NCBI GenBank assembly: GCA_026000155.1
Contig: BNYG01000007.1
Location: 7,575 to 71,574 of the forward strand
DNA: 64,000 nt
Source of the DNA: Bacteroidia bacterium
Lineage (GTDB): Bacteria; Bacteroidota; Bacteroidia; Bacteroidales; Azobacteroidaceae
Direction of reading: 5' to 3'
Position 1 is the first letter of the stretch, and each line of letters starts with the position of its first letter. A model generated the notes under the pieces. That model saw nothing but the letters and a program-made list of their open reading frames with translations. It did not search any database and was not told the origin of the DNA. Of this stretch, positions 1-8,661 are shown piece after piece. Both the position numbers and the translations under genes were made by a program.

Positions 1-148
1 GCACGATATGCTGGGCATCAATAAAGAATTTTCCCCGCGTTTCCTTCGCCGTTATGCCGATCTGCATGATGTGATTCAAAATGCGGTGGAACATTATATT
101 CAGGATGTGAAAAGCAACGATTTTCCAAACGAAAAAGAATCTTATTGA
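1..148 (+). CDS. panB: 3-methyl-2-oxobutanoate hydroxymethyltransferase, C-terminal end (partial)
   Basis: This is the last 48 codons of a gene entering from the left edge; the reading frame starts at base 2. The translated tail contains [20 protein letters not shown] and ends FPNEKESY, which I recognise as the highly conserved C-terminus of PanB. PanB makes ketopantoate from 2-oxoisovalerate and 5,10-methylene-THF in cytosolic pantothenate/CoA synthesis. Its TGA overlaps the ATG of the next gene (TGATG), suggesting translational coupling. The identification rests on this short tail only, but the motif is distinctive. Confidence 0.85.
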   Translation, partial: HDMLGINKEFSPRFLRRYADLHDVIQNAVEHYIQDVKSNDFPNEKESY

Positions 149-1287
149 TGATTGATTTCGAAAAAATACCTTCTCCCGCCTATATCCTGGAAGAAGATTT
201 GCTTCGCAAAAATCTTTCCCTGATACGGTCGGTCAAAGAACGTGCCGGAGTAGATATTATTTTGGCTTTCAAGGCATTTGCCCTTTGGAAAGCGTTTCCT
301 ATTATCAAGGAATATATTCAATATTCGACGGCAAGTTCACCCTGGGAAGCGCAATTGGCTTGGGAAGAAATGGGAAGCAAAGCCCATACTTATTCTCCGG
401 CTTATATCGAAAAGGATTTTCCGGTGATTAAGGCTTGCAGTTCCCATATCACGTTTAATTCCCTGTCGCAATTCCATCGTTTTTATCCTGAAACTTTTGA
501 CAATCATTCTATTTCCTGCGGATTGCGGATTAATCCCGAATATTCGGAAGTAGAAACCGATTTGTACAATCCGGCGGCGCCGGGTTCGCGACTGGGCATG
601 GTACGGGAAGAGTTAGGAGACCATTTGCCGGAAGGCGTGGAAGGCTTGCATTTTCATACCCTCTGCGAATCCAGTTCTTATGCTTTGGAAAATACCTTGC
701 AACGGGTAGAAGCCAAATTCGGCGATTTACTTCCGAAAGTGAAATGGCTGAACATGGGCGGAGGGCATTTGATGACCCGCAAAGATTACGATGTAGAGCA
801 TTTGATCCGCTTGTTGCAAAATTTCAAAAAAAAATACCCGAATCTGGAAATTATTCTGGAACCGGGCGCTGCTTTTGTCTGGCAAACCGGTGTATTGCTA
901 GCCTCGGTGGTGGATATTGTACACAACAAAGGCATTCAAACGGCGATTCTGGATATTTCTTTTACCTGCCACACGCCCGACTGCTTGGAAATGCCTTACA
1001 AGCCGGTTATCCGCGGAGCGTATCAGGAACCGGTACCGGGCAAACCTACTTACCGTTTAGGTGGAAATTCCTGCCTGAGCGGCGATTTTATAGGCGATTG
1101 GTCTTTCGATCAAGAATTAAAAACCGGCGATCGCCTGGTGTTTGAAGATATGATCCATTACACAATTGTGAAAACGACGATGTTTAACGGCATCCCCCAT
1201 CCCTGTTTGTGTTTATGGAAAAAAGACGACTCGCTTGAAATCTACCGGAATTTCACTTATGAGGATTATAAAACCCGCATGAGTTAA
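148..1287 (+). CDS. nspC: Carboxynorspermidine decarboxylase NspC
   Basis: A PLP-dependent, alanine-racemase-fold decarboxylase of about 379 aa, the usual NspC length. It decarboxylates carboxynorspermidine/carboxyspermidine in the alternative polyamine pathway used by Bacteroidales. The N-terminus carries the PLP-lysine motif LAFKAF (Lys about 42), followed by YSTASSPWEA. Glycine-rich phosphate-binding segments (NMGGGHL, ILEPGAAF) and a C-terminal cysteine region (GNSCLSGDF) follow, all typical of the family. I chose ATG at 148, which overlaps the panB stop, over the TTG one codon upstream. speA at 50 kb supplies the upstream polyamine step, but the dehydrogenase that makes the NspC substrate is not in the window. 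Confidence 0.92.
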   Translation: MIDFEKIPSPAYILEEDLLRKNLSLIRSVKERAGVDIILAFKAFALWKAFPIIKEYIQYSTASSPWEAQLAWEEMGSKAHTYSPAYIEKDFPVIKACSSHITFNSLSQFHRFYPETFDNHSISCGLRINPEYSEVETDLYNPAAPGSRLGMVREELGDHLPEGVEGLHFHTLCESSSYALENTLQRVEAKFGDLLPKVKWLNMGGGHLMTRKDYDVEHLIRLLQNFKKKYPNLEIILEPGAAFVWQTGVLLASVVDIVHNKGIQTAILDISFTCHTPDCLEMPYKPVIRGAYQEPVPGKPTYRLGGNSCLSGDFIGDWSFDQELKTGDRLVFEDMIHYTIVKTTMFNGIPHPCLCLWKKDDSLEIYRNFTYEDYKTRMS

Positions 1288-1292
1288 GTGCT

Positions 1293-1324
1293 TTTGGCAG
1301 ATTCAATTTTTTGTATTACATTTG
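1293..1324 (+). promoter_or_regulatory. Bacteroidetes-type promoter of the first LamG-kelch regulator
   Basis: TTTG at 1293-1296, a 20 bp spacer, then TACATTTG at 1317-1324, matching the Bacteroidetes -33/-7 consensus. The ATG is 28 bp downstream. The block is very similar to the promoter of the paralogous gene at 35928-35958: both have TTTGGCAGAT, then ATTACNTTTGTGG. Confidence 0.7.
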
Positions 1325-1352
1325 TGGTGGAAAAATCTGAAATTCTAATCTA

Positions 1353-3917
1353 ATGAAATCTATAAAAAGTTTATGCCTTTTATTGTTTCTTATGATTACA
1401 GGTTCTGTTTATGCGCAACTCCCGCAAACAGGTTTGTATTTCTATGCTCATGGCTCTAATATTGATAAAAGAACTTCCCTGATTTTAAATGAAGGAGAGT
1501 TTTATAAATTAGACGCCCAGGATAATTTTACACTCGAATTTGATTTTTACCTGAGGAACGAGCCGACTAAATTCGGTTACATTTTCCGGATTATTTCAAA
1601 TACAGGTGAAAATTTCGATTTTATTATCAATAACGAATTAGACCTTTTTTTCGTAACGAATCATCAGGATACCCAACTGAAAAATATTCCGGTTCCGGAA
1701 GAATGGGGTCATGTAGCTGTCTCGTTTGATAATAAACGAGACAATATTTCCCTCCGTTTCAACGGAGAAACCATGAATTATCCTTATAATCTGGACAAGA
1801 TCCGGTCGTTGAGTATCCGTTTCGGACAATGTGATTTTAAAAATTTCCAGACGAGCGACGTTTCGCCTTTTATCCTGAAAAATGTTCAGGTCACCAAAAA
1901 TAACAAAGCCATCCATTATTGGCCCTTGGATAAGCATGGAAGAGAAGATATCGTTCTGGATGAATGGAAGCATGTTCCCGCCATCGCCCATCATCCGCAT
2001 TGGTTGATGGATAACCGGGTTTTTTGGAAAAAAGTGGCCGGATTGGATACAGACGCTTTCCCTCAGATTACGTTCGACTCCATCAACAACCGTATTTATA
2101 TACTCAAAAAAAACGAATTGGTCCGGTATGCTTTAACGACCGATTCCACAACGATTTTTCCAAGCGCTATCATTCCAAGCAAATTGTATAACCAATTAAT
2201 GTTTAATCCGGTTTCCGGAAAATTACTGTTTTACGGATTTAATTCCGGTAAAATCAATTGGTACGATTTCGGTGAAAATGCGTGGGCAAATACCGAAAAC
2301 CAGAATGAGAATACCGATCATACCCAGCATAACCGGTATATTTCCCGTGCCGATTCGTCCCTGTATTTGTTTGGAGGGTACGGACAATATAAATACAACA
2401 GTTATTTTTTCCGTGTTGATTTAGAGACACAGGAACAGGCTACTTTTGATTTTTCAAATCGCATCACGCCCCGTTATTTAGCGGCTATGGGCGGTAATCA
2501 GGCGGGAGATAAGATTTATATCCTGGGCGGTAGAGGCGCTGAAATGGGCAGGCAGGAACTTTCCCCTAAAAATTTTACCGACTTTTTTGAGGTGAATTTA
2601 AAAACCAATGGAGTAAAACTCTTGTTTGATTTAGCCGATAAAGACAATGCGGAAGAAAATGTGTATTCCAACAGTTTGGTAATGACTGAAAATGACTCCT
2701 GTTTTTATGTTTTAGCTTATCCGAACAGTAAATATTCTTCTGCTATCAAATTAAAAGAGATAAACATTAATACACAGGAAATAAAGACTTTAGCCGATTC
2801 TATCGAATTTTATTTCCGGGATGTGACTGCTTATTGTGATTTGTATTTCTCTCCGCGCTTATCCAAATTAATTGCAGTAGCAGCTTATGCCTCGGAAGAT
2901 CAAGCCAACTCGCGGGTAGATATTTATACTTTGGATTTTCCACCGCTTCGATTAGAGGATGTGATACAAGCTGATTTTTCCTCCCATTCCGATAAAATAA
3001 AATTGTATTTGTTTGTTGCCAGCTTGTGTATCCTGATGCTTTTGTTCGTTTTTGGAAGAAAATTATTTTCTTTCGGTAAAAAATCAAAAAATGCCGGTTT
3101 TACACCGGAACCGGTACGTGAAGAGCCGGGCGATTTGAAAACAGAGGAAAACAAGAAAGAAAAGTCTTACTACGATTTCAAGACAAAATCCATTCTGTTC
3201 CTGGGAGGTTTTCAGGTTTTTGATAAAGACGGAAAAAATATTACCGGTGAATTTACGCCGACTTTGAAATATATCCTCGTGCTGATTGTCCTTTATACCT
3301 TGAAAAACAATAAAGGAATATCCTCTTCCAAGCTGCAGGAACTGTTATGGTTCGACAAGACGGAAGAAGCCGCCCGCAACAACCGGAGTGTCAATGTGCG
3401 GAAATTGCGCGTACTCTTGCAAAGTTTGGGCGCTATCGATATTACCAATGAAAACAGTTACTGGACCATTTCCCTGGCAGACGATATTCTTTTGGACTAT
3501 AAGGAAGCTTTAAGGTTAATTCGGAAAATTCAGGAAACAGATACTACGACGAAAGAAGACCTGTTGCGCTTGTTGGAATTGCTTGATTCCGGCACGATGC
3601 TCCCGAATATCCAGTTTGAATGGGTGGACAATTTCAAAACCGATTTTTCAAACGCTGTGATTGATGTGCTGATACAAATCGTCAATAATCGCAAAAATTC
3701 TTTTTACGACAATCAGGATGCCCGCCTGAGAATATCCGACTGCATCCTGAAAATCGACCCGATCAATGAAGAAGCTTTAGTGATCAAATGCAATACCCTG
3801 TATGCCATGGGCAAGAAAAGTTTAGCGAAAGCTGCTTTTGATAATTTCACGAAAGAATACCAGCTTTTGTTGGGAGAACCTTATCAAGGTTCCATTAAAA
3901 ATTTCATCGGACAATAA
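1353..3917 (+). CDS. Membrane-spanning regulator: signal peptide, LamG-like, kelch, TM, SARP-like winged helix
   Basis: An 854-aa single-chain protein. Residues 1-21 are a signal peptide. About 25-195 resemble a LamG/concanavalin-like domain (FTLEFDFYLRN, WGHVAVSFDNK). About 235-530 contain kelch-type blades (SLYLFGGYGQYKYNS, KIYILGGRGAEMG). About 547-568 is one transmembrane helix, followed by a charged linker. About 613-715 look like an OmpR/SARP-type winged helix with RNNRSVNVRKLRVLLQSLG, followed by a helical BTAD-like tail. Topology implies a periplasmic sensor and a cytoplasmic DNA-binding end, a one-component transmembrane regulator. It is paralogous to the gene at 35976-38510, which sits beside the SusC/D genes. 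No PUL lies next to this copy, so its target is unknown; domain calls are by eye. Confidence 0.7.
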   Translation: MKSIKSLCLLLFLMITGSVYAQLPQTGLYFYAHGSNIDKRTSLILNEGEFYKLDAQDNFTLEFDFYLRNEPTKFGYIFRIISNTGENFDFIINNELDLFFVTNHQDTQLKNIPVPEEWGHVAVSFDNKRDNISLRFNGETMNYPYNLDKIRSLSIRFGQCDFKNFQTSDVSPFILKNVQVTKNNKAIHYWPLDKHGREDIVLDEWKHVPAIAHHPHWLMDNRVFWKKVAGLDTDAFPQITFDSINNRIYILKKNELVRYALTTDSTTIFPSAIIPSKLYNQLMFNPVSGKLLFYGFNSGKINWYDFGENAWANTENQNENTDHTQHNRYISRADSSLYLFGGYGQYKYNSYFFRVDLETQEQATFDFSNRITPRYLAAMGGNQAGDKIYILGGRGAEMGRQELSPKNFTDFFEVNLKTNGVKLLFDLADKDNAEENVYSNSLVMTENDSCFYVLAYPNSKYSSAIKLKEININTQEIKTLADSIEFYFRDVTAYCDLYFSPRLSKLIAVAAYASEDQANSRVDIYTLDFPPLRLEDVIQADFSSHSDKIKLYLFVASLCILMLLFVFGRKLFSFGKKSKNAGFTPEPVREEPGDLKTEENKKEKSYYDFKTKSILFLGGFQVFDKDGKNITGEFTPTLKYILVLIVLYTLKNNKGISSSKLQELLWFDKTEEAARNNRSVNVRKLRVLLQSLGAIDITNENSYWTISLADDILLDYKEALRLIRKIQETDTTTKEDLLRLLELLDSGTMLPNIQFEWVDNFKTDFSNAVIDVLIQIVNNRKNSFYDNQDARLRISDCILKIDPINEEALVIKCNTLYAMGKKSLAKAAFDNFTKEYQLLLGEPYQGSIKNFIGQ

Positions 3918-3920
3918 AGA

Positions 3921-5096
3921 TTATTCGGCAGCAATCGTGTAGATCGCACGCGCATCCTTCATATCTAATTTGCGGAAATTTCCCAAACTGCCTCTCGAAT
4001 TGATTTTCAATGTATCTATCAACTGATCAATATCTGCCGCTTTGGCTCCCAATTGGGCAAAATTAACCGGAAGTCCAAGGGACGAGAAGAAATCTTTCAA
4101 GGCTTGAATTCCCTTTAATGCGACTTCCTTCTTATCGCCTGTATCTTCAATTCCCCATACGCGGATAGCAAATTGCACAAAACGATCCACACCGGAAGTA
4201 TAGACATATTTCATCCACGCCGGAAACATGACCGCCAGTCCGGCGCCATGAGCCACTCCGTATAAAGCGCTCAATTCGTGTTCCAAACCATGGGTCGCCC
4301 AATCTTCTTCTCTGCCGACACCACAAATGCCGTTGTGAGCCACCGTTCCCGCCCACATGATATTCGCCCGCGCTTCGTAATTTTCCGGTTCGCGGATCAC
4401 TACCGGCGCTTCTTTAACGACTGCCAGCAAAACCGCTTCGCACATCCGGTCGGTCACTTCCACGCCGCGGGTTTGTGTAAAATAACGTTCCATCACATGC
4501 GCCATCATATCGGCAATACCGTAAGCCGTTTGATTCGCCGGGAGCGTAAACGTCAACACCGGATCCATAATCGAAAATACCGGACGAAGCAACGGACTGC
4601 CAGTCCCTCGTTTCAACTTGCCTGCGGTTGTTTTGGTGATCACCATGTTGGGCGAACCCTCGCTTCCGGCAGCCGGAATGGTCAGAACAGTAGCTACCGG
4701 CAACGCGCGGTTGATCGTGACGGTTCCTTCAAAGAAATTCCAGAAATCGCCGGCATATAACGCTCCGGCAGCAATCGCTTTCGCGGAATCGATCACACTG
4801 CCGCCGCCTACCGCCAAAACAAAATTCACATTTTCCTTGCGGCACAAATCAATCCCTTCGTAAACCAATGTATCGACCGGATTGGGTTGAGCGCCGCCTA
4901 ATTTAACGTATTCGATGAATTCGTTCTGCAAGCTGCTTTCCACTTGCGCCAATAAGCCGCTTTTCACCGCCGATTGTCCGCCATAGTGGATTAATACCTT
5001 TGTTCCGCCGTACTGTTTGACCAATTGTCCTACATTGCCGACCGTATTCTTTCCGAATACAAATTCAGTCGGACTCCAAAATCTGAAATTATTCAT
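3921..5096 (-). CDS. Iron-containing alcohol dehydrogenase (YqhD/butanol dehydrogenase type)
   Basis: A 391-aa group III, iron-dependent NAD(P)H alcohol/aldehyde dehydrogenase. The N-terminus (FRFWSPTEFVFGKNTV) and the nucleotide-binding GGGSVIDSAKAI are diagnostic. Metal ligands are expected in DMMAHVMERYF, THGLEHELSALY and GVAHGAGLAVMFPAWMKY, all present. It probably reduces aldehydes (butanal, methylglyoxal-like or detoxification substrates) in the cytosol; the exact substrate cannot be read from sequence. It is monocistronic and converges with the regulator gene, with only 3 bp between the stops. Confidence 0.9.
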   Translation of the reverse strand: MNNFRFWSPTEFVFGKNTVGNVGQLVKQYGGTKVLIHYGGQSAVKSGLLAQVESSLQNEFIEYVKLGGAQPNPVDTLVYEGIDLCRKENVNFVLAVGGGSVIDSAKAIAAGALYAGDFWNFFEGTVTINRALPVATVLTIPAAGSEGSPNMVITKTTAGKLKRGTGSPLLRPVFSIMDPVLTFTLPANQTAYGIADMMAHVMERYFTQTRGVEVTDRMCEAVLLAVVKEAPVVIREPENYEARANIMWAGTVAHNGICGVGREEDWATHGLEHELSALYGVAHGAGLAVMFPAWMKYVYTSGVDRFVQFAIRVWGIEDTGDKKEVALKGIQALKDFFSSLGLPVNFAQLGAKAADIDQLIDTLKINSRGSLGNFRKLDMKDARAIYTIAAE

Positions 5097-5117
5097 AATA
5101 TTCTTTTCCTTTTGCTA

Positions 5118-5125
5118 CAAAAATA
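5118..5125 (-). promoter_or_regulatory. Putative -7 element of the alcohol dehydrogenase gene
   Basis: On the minus strand this reads TATTTTTG, a TAnnTTTG match 21 bp upstream of the ATG. No convincing -33 TTTG lies at the right distance. The rest of the 203 bp divergent gap (5097-5299) holds another TATTTTTG at 5249-5256 facing the sigma-factor gene. Confidence 0.4.
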
Positions 5126-5299
5126 GGCAGATTTTCTGAATCCGGGAAACATCCGGTCAATTATTTTTTGTTAAAAAGTTTGGAAGATATTTAAATATTT
5201 ATTTTCTTTGCAGAACGAAGTTTAATTTATTGTCTAATTTTTTTAAAATATTTTTGCCTATCGCATAGCGTTACACTTAAACCTATTTAGAAAGAAGTA

Positions 5300-5893
5300 A
5301 TGATTCAATTAAAACAAATGACTGACGAGGAGTTGGTCGTTGCTTATGCACAGGGCAATAATGCTGCTTTTGATATTCTTTTGAATAGACACAAAAGTAC
5401 AGTTTATTCCTATATTTATTTTATTGTTCGCAACCGGGAAATGGCGGAAGACATTTTCCAGGAAACTTTTGTGAAAGCGATTATGACCATCAAGCAGGGA
5501 CGATATACCGAAAACGGTAAATTCCGCGCCTGGATCAACCGGATTGCTCATAATCTGATTATTGATAATTACCGTCAGGAAAAAAACGAACAAACGATTT
5601 CCAACGACGAGTGCGAGGTGGACCTGTTAAATAATTCCAAATTGTCCGACGGAACCATTGAGGATAAAATGATTAAAGACCAAATCCTCTCGGATGTGAA
5701 AAAACTGATCAATTATCTGCCTGAAAATCAGAAAGAAGTATTGATGCTTCGCTATTATCAGGATTTGAGTTTCAAGGAAATTTCCGACATGACAGGCGTC
5801 AGTATCAATACGGCTTTGGGCCGTATGCGGTATGCCATTCTGAATATGCGCCGGATGGCTGAAGAAAAAAATATGATCCTTACGATGGATTGA
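5300..5893 (+). CDS. ECF-type RNA polymerase sigma factor
   Basis: A 197-aa sigma-70 family protein. Region 2 is clear: YIYFIVRNREMAEDIFQETF, then KFRAWINRIAHNLIIDNYR. Region 4 is LPENQKEVLMLRYYQDLSFK followed by EISDMTGVSINTALGRMRYA. It resembles the SigW-like ECF factors common in Bacteroidales that lack an adjacent anti-sigma gene. No FecR-like anti-sigma factor is next to it; the next gene encodes a soluble 59-aa protein. It likely directs a stress or envelope regulon, which cannot be identified from this window. Confidence 0.9.
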   Translation: MIQLKQMTDEELVVAYAQGNNAAFDILLNRHKSTVYSYIYFIVRNREMAEDIFQETFVKAIMTIKQGRYTENGKFRAWINRIAHNLIIDNYRQEKNEQTISNDECEVDLLNNSKLSDGTIEDKMIKDQILSDVKKLINYLPENQKEVLMLRYYQDLSFKEISDMTGVSINTALGRMRYAILNMRRMAEEKNMILTMD

Positions 5894-5973
5894 TTTTTTT
5901 TATTGGCTTTAATGCAATATATTGAGTAAGCTTTCGTTTTTATATACAGAGCACGAACAAAATAAATTTGCCT

Positions 5974-6153
5974 ATGTATCTAAAATTTACTCAAGAAAAG
6001 CATGAAGAACATTGTAATGTATTGGACGAAGAAATATCTTTCCATTCGATGAATCCCCGGAAAGCAACACTGGCATTTATCCTGCAATTTGCGTATGCCT
6101 ATCATGTGGAAAAAGAATTGCCGGTGAGAATGTCGGAAATGATACTTAATTAA
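5974..6153 (+). CDS. Small conserved-type protein of unknown function downstream of the ECF sigma gene
   Basis: A 59-aa protein from ATG 5974; a TTG two codons earlier is the alternative. It is acidic/mixed, has no signal peptide or membrane helix, and contains MNPRKATLAFILQFAYAYHV, a short hydrophobic-rich helix. It ends 2 bp before the rpe ATG and follows the sigma gene by 80 bp, so sigma, this gene and rpe may be cotranscribed. The position suggests a sigma-associated microprotein, but there is no motif to support a function. I do not recognise a named family. Confidence 0.6.
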   Translation: MYLKFTQEKHEEHCNVLDEEISFHSMNPRKATLAFILQFAYAYHVEKELPVRMSEMILN

Positions 6154-6155
6154 TT

Positions 6156-6800
6156 ATGATCCTTGCACCTTCTTTATTGTCGGCAGATTTTCTTCATTTA
6201 GAACAGGAAATCGAAAAAATCAACGCCAGCGAAGCCGACTGGTTGCACTTGGATGTGATGGACGGTGTTTTCGTTCCCAATATTTCTATGGGATTTCCGG
6301 TCATGCGGCACGTGGCCAAAACATCCGTCAAGCCTTTGGATACTCATTTGATGATTGTCGATCCGCAAAAATTTATTACTCAATTCCGTGATATTGGCGT
6401 ACAGAGCCTGAGTGTGCATTACGAAGCCTGTAACAATCTTCACCGGACATTGGTACAAATCAAAGAAGCCGGGATGAAAGCCGGCGTGGTGCTGAACCCC
6501 CATTCTCCCGTTGAATTACTGGCCGATATTTTGGAAGAAGCGGATATCGTATTGCTTATGTCGGTCGATCCGGGTTTCAGCGGACAGAAATTTATCCCGC
6601 ACGCTTACGACAAAGTGCGCCGTTTAAGGAAAATGATTGATCAAAACGGTTTGAATACCTTGATCGAAGTGGATGGCGGAATGAATTTGGAACGGGGGAA
6701 ATTAATGGTGGAAGCCGGCGCAGACGTTCTGGTCGCCGGTAATGCGATTTTTAAAGCCGATGACCCAATCGAAATGATCAAACAATTAAAATTACTATAA
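6156..6800 (+). CDS. rpe: Ribulose-phosphate 3-epimerase
   Basis: A 214-aa TIM-barrel enzyme interconverting ribulose-5-P and xylulose-5-P in the pentose phosphate pathway. The start MILAPSLLSADF, DWLHLDVMDGVFVPNISMG and DTHLMI with its metal-binding His/Asp are present. So are LLMSVDPGFSGQKFIP (catalytic and phosphate loop) and IEVDGGMN. Length and all motifs are standard. It starts 2 bp after the preceding small gene. A palindromic repeat follows the stop. Confidence 0.96.
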   Translation: MILAPSLLSADFLHLEQEIEKINASEADWLHLDVMDGVFVPNISMGFPVMRHVAKTSVKPLDTHLMIVDPQKFITQFRDIGVQSLSVHYEACNNLHRTLVQIKEAGMKAGVVLNPHSPVELLADILEEADIVLLMSVDPGFSGQKFIPHAYDKVRRLRKMIDQNGLNTLIEVDGGMNLERGKLMVEAGADVLVAGNAIFKADDPIEMIKQLKLL

Positions 6801-6811
6801 TTCTAAATATC

Positions 6812-6902
6812 TGTCATTGCGGGCTTGACCCGCAATCCCCTGCTAATCGTTAAACACCTATTAACGGACATCATGGGATGGCGGGTCATGCCCGCCATGA
6901 CA
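6812..6902. repeat. Palindromic intergenic repeat (REP/MITE-like), two hairpin arms
   Basis: Two 28-29 bp arms, 6812-6840 (TGTCATTGCGGGCTTGACCC...) and 6875-6902 (...ATGCCCGCCATGACA), are imperfect inverted repeats of each other. Each arm is itself a short hairpin (GCGGG...CCCGC). The element fills nearly all of the rpe-comEC gap, 13 bp before the comEC ATG. Its sequence resembles widespread TCATTGCGGGCTTGACCCGC-type extragenic palindromes. It could end rpe transcription or be a non-autonomous mobile repeat. Confidence 0.75.
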
Positions 6903-6915
6903 AAGACAAAATACT

Positions 6916-8457
6916 ATGATTCACCAAACGCCTTTTCTCAGGCCACTCCTGTTTCTGATTGCGGGTATCGTTGTGCAATCCCGGTGGAATATTCCGTACG
7001 CGGTTATCTTCTGCCTTTTTTTCGTTGCCTTGCTTTTTTTCGTTTGCGCTTCTATTCCCCAGCTGAGCCGCCGGTATCCGTTCCGGTTTTTGTTTGGTTT
7101 CGGACTGTTCTTTCTGTTATTTGCTTCGGCGAGTTGGATTACCAAATTAGCGTGGCAAGAATCGGAATGGAATCTTCCGTCCGGCGACTGTCTGTATCAA
7201 GCAGTTGTGATTGACGAACCGGTGCTAAAACCGAAAACCTGGATGTGTAAAATCCGGATCAGGACTGCTGAAAATCCGGTTTACCAGGAAGCAACCGGTA
7301 AAAAAGCCGTCATTTATTTACCGCTCGACAGCCTGTCGCCGGCCATTGTTCCCGGAGATTGCCTGTTGTTTTCCGGGCAATTGGAATCTTCCCCACCCTA
7401 TTTGAAACGGCAATCTTTTGCTGCTGCCGGCTTTATCCGGAAAAATCGGTGGCAGCCGGTCAAAAATCCCGATCCTTCTTTTTCAATCTTGATTCAGGCT
7501 TTGTCCGTTCGCCGGATGTTGCTGGAACGCTTGCAACTAATGGTTCCCGAACGTCAATCCTACGCTCTGGCGGCCGCCTTGATGTTCGGTTACCGGAACG
7601 AGTTGGACAAAGACCTGCAACAAGCCTTCAGTCATATCGGAGCCGCCCATATCCTGGCGATCAGCGGAACGCATTTTACCCTTTTGTTCGGCATGCTGTA
7701 TTTTATGCTGTCGTTTACCGGCAATTCCCGGAAAGGGAAAATCATCCGGCAAGTGATTTTGTTGCCCTTGATTTGGGGTTTCGCTTTCCTGACCGGTTTT
7801 TCGCCTTCGGTGATCCGGGCAGCCTTGATGCTGAGTATCTGGGGAATCGGAAACGCTTTTTTCTTCCGCGCCTTTACGCTGAATACCATCGCTGCCGCCG
7901 CTTTTTTTATGCTTTTGTTTTGTCCGCTGTATTTATACGATGTCGGATTTCAACTCAGTTTTCTGGCTGTCATTTCCATTGTCCTGATTAATCCGTATTT
8001 AGTGAAACTGTATGAATCAAAAAACGTATTGATCCAATACGTTTGGGATTTAATTTGTGTTTCCGTTTCGGCACAAGTGGGTGTTTTACCGCTTTGTATT
8101 TATTATTTTCACCAATTTCCGTCGATTTTTCTATTGACCAATATTTGCCTGATGCCTTTAGCATCTATATTGTTGTTCCTCATTCCGGTTTCCCTGCTTT
8201 TACATTTCCTGTTCGGATCCTTTTCAGGGATGCTGTTTCCACTGAATAAAACGCTCGAATATTTCATTTCCACCGTACGCACCCTGGACAAGTTTTCGTA
8301 TGGAAATATCACCGGCTTAACGATTGATTCGCAAGGCTTGACGGCGCTGTTCCTGGCAATTATCTTCATCGTTTTATTATTGATAAAAAAACGGGTGGTT
8401 TATCTTTATTTGCTACTGATTGTTGTTGCATTCCAAGTAATTTTTTATCTTATCTAA
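6916..8457 (+). CDS. ComEC/Rec2-family competence membrane protein
   Basis: A 513-aa polytopic inner-membrane protein. The N-terminal 60 residues form membrane helices. A DUF4131-like, soluble OB-like region follows (about 75-180). The Competence domain starts near residue 210 with the signature HIGAAHILAISGTHFTLLFG and GFSPSVIRAALMLSIWG, followed by several hydrophobic helices to the end. ComEC forms the channel for single-stranded DNA during natural transformation. This protein lacks the C-terminal metallo-beta-lactamase-like nuclease domain of the Bacillus form, as in many Bacteroidota. Whether the organism is naturally competent cannot be told. Confidence 0.88.
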   Translation: MIHQTPFLRPLLFLIAGIVVQSRWNIPYAVIFCLFFVALLFFVCASIPQLSRRYPFRFLFGFGLFFLLFASASWITKLAWQESEWNLPSGDCLYQAVVIDEPVLKPKTWMCKIRIRTAENPVYQEATGKKAVIYLPLDSLSPAIVPGDCLLFSGQLESSPPYLKRQSFAAAGFIRKNRWQPVKNPDPSFSILIQALSVRRMLLERLQLMVPERQSYALAAALMFGYRNELDKDLQQAFSHIGAAHILAISGTHFTLLFGMLYFMLSFTGNSRKGKIIRQVILLPLIWGFAFLTGFSPSVIRAALMLSIWGIGNAFFFRAFTLNTIAAAAFFMLLFCPLYLYDVGFQLSFLAVISIVLINPYLVKLYESKNVLIQYVWDLICVSVSAQVGVLPLCIYYFHQFPSIFLLTNICLMPLASILLFLIPVSLLLHFLFGSFSGMLFPLNKTLEYFISTVRTLDKFSYGNITGLTIDSQGLTALFLAIIFIVLLLIKKRVVYLYLLLIVVAFQVIFYLI

Positions 8458-8661
8458 ATGATTGAATCGTTATTTTTACAAATTATTTATTTCAATGGAG
8501 GGGCTAATTGAACCGGTTTGAGAGATTTCAAAAAATAATCACTCAAATTCTTTTCGGATTAAAAAAATCTGTTTATTTTTGTAATCGGTTGCAATCATCG
8601 ATTACAATTGTTTTTTGTCTTTGATTTCAACCAAAACTTTACGTTATTAACTAATTGAAAC

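Noticed and set aside
744-1145. Long open frame inside nspC in another frame
   Set aside because: Shadow of the conserved nspC gene; arginine-rich, no ribosome binding site and no family resemblance.
1353-3917. Hybrid two-component system (HTCS) interpretation of the large regulators
   Set aside because: No histidine kinase H-box, ATPase, receiver or AraC domain is present; the C-terminal part is a winged helix.
7359-7991. 210-codon frame within comEC
   Set aside because: Out-of-frame shadow of the membrane protein gene; no plausible start context.
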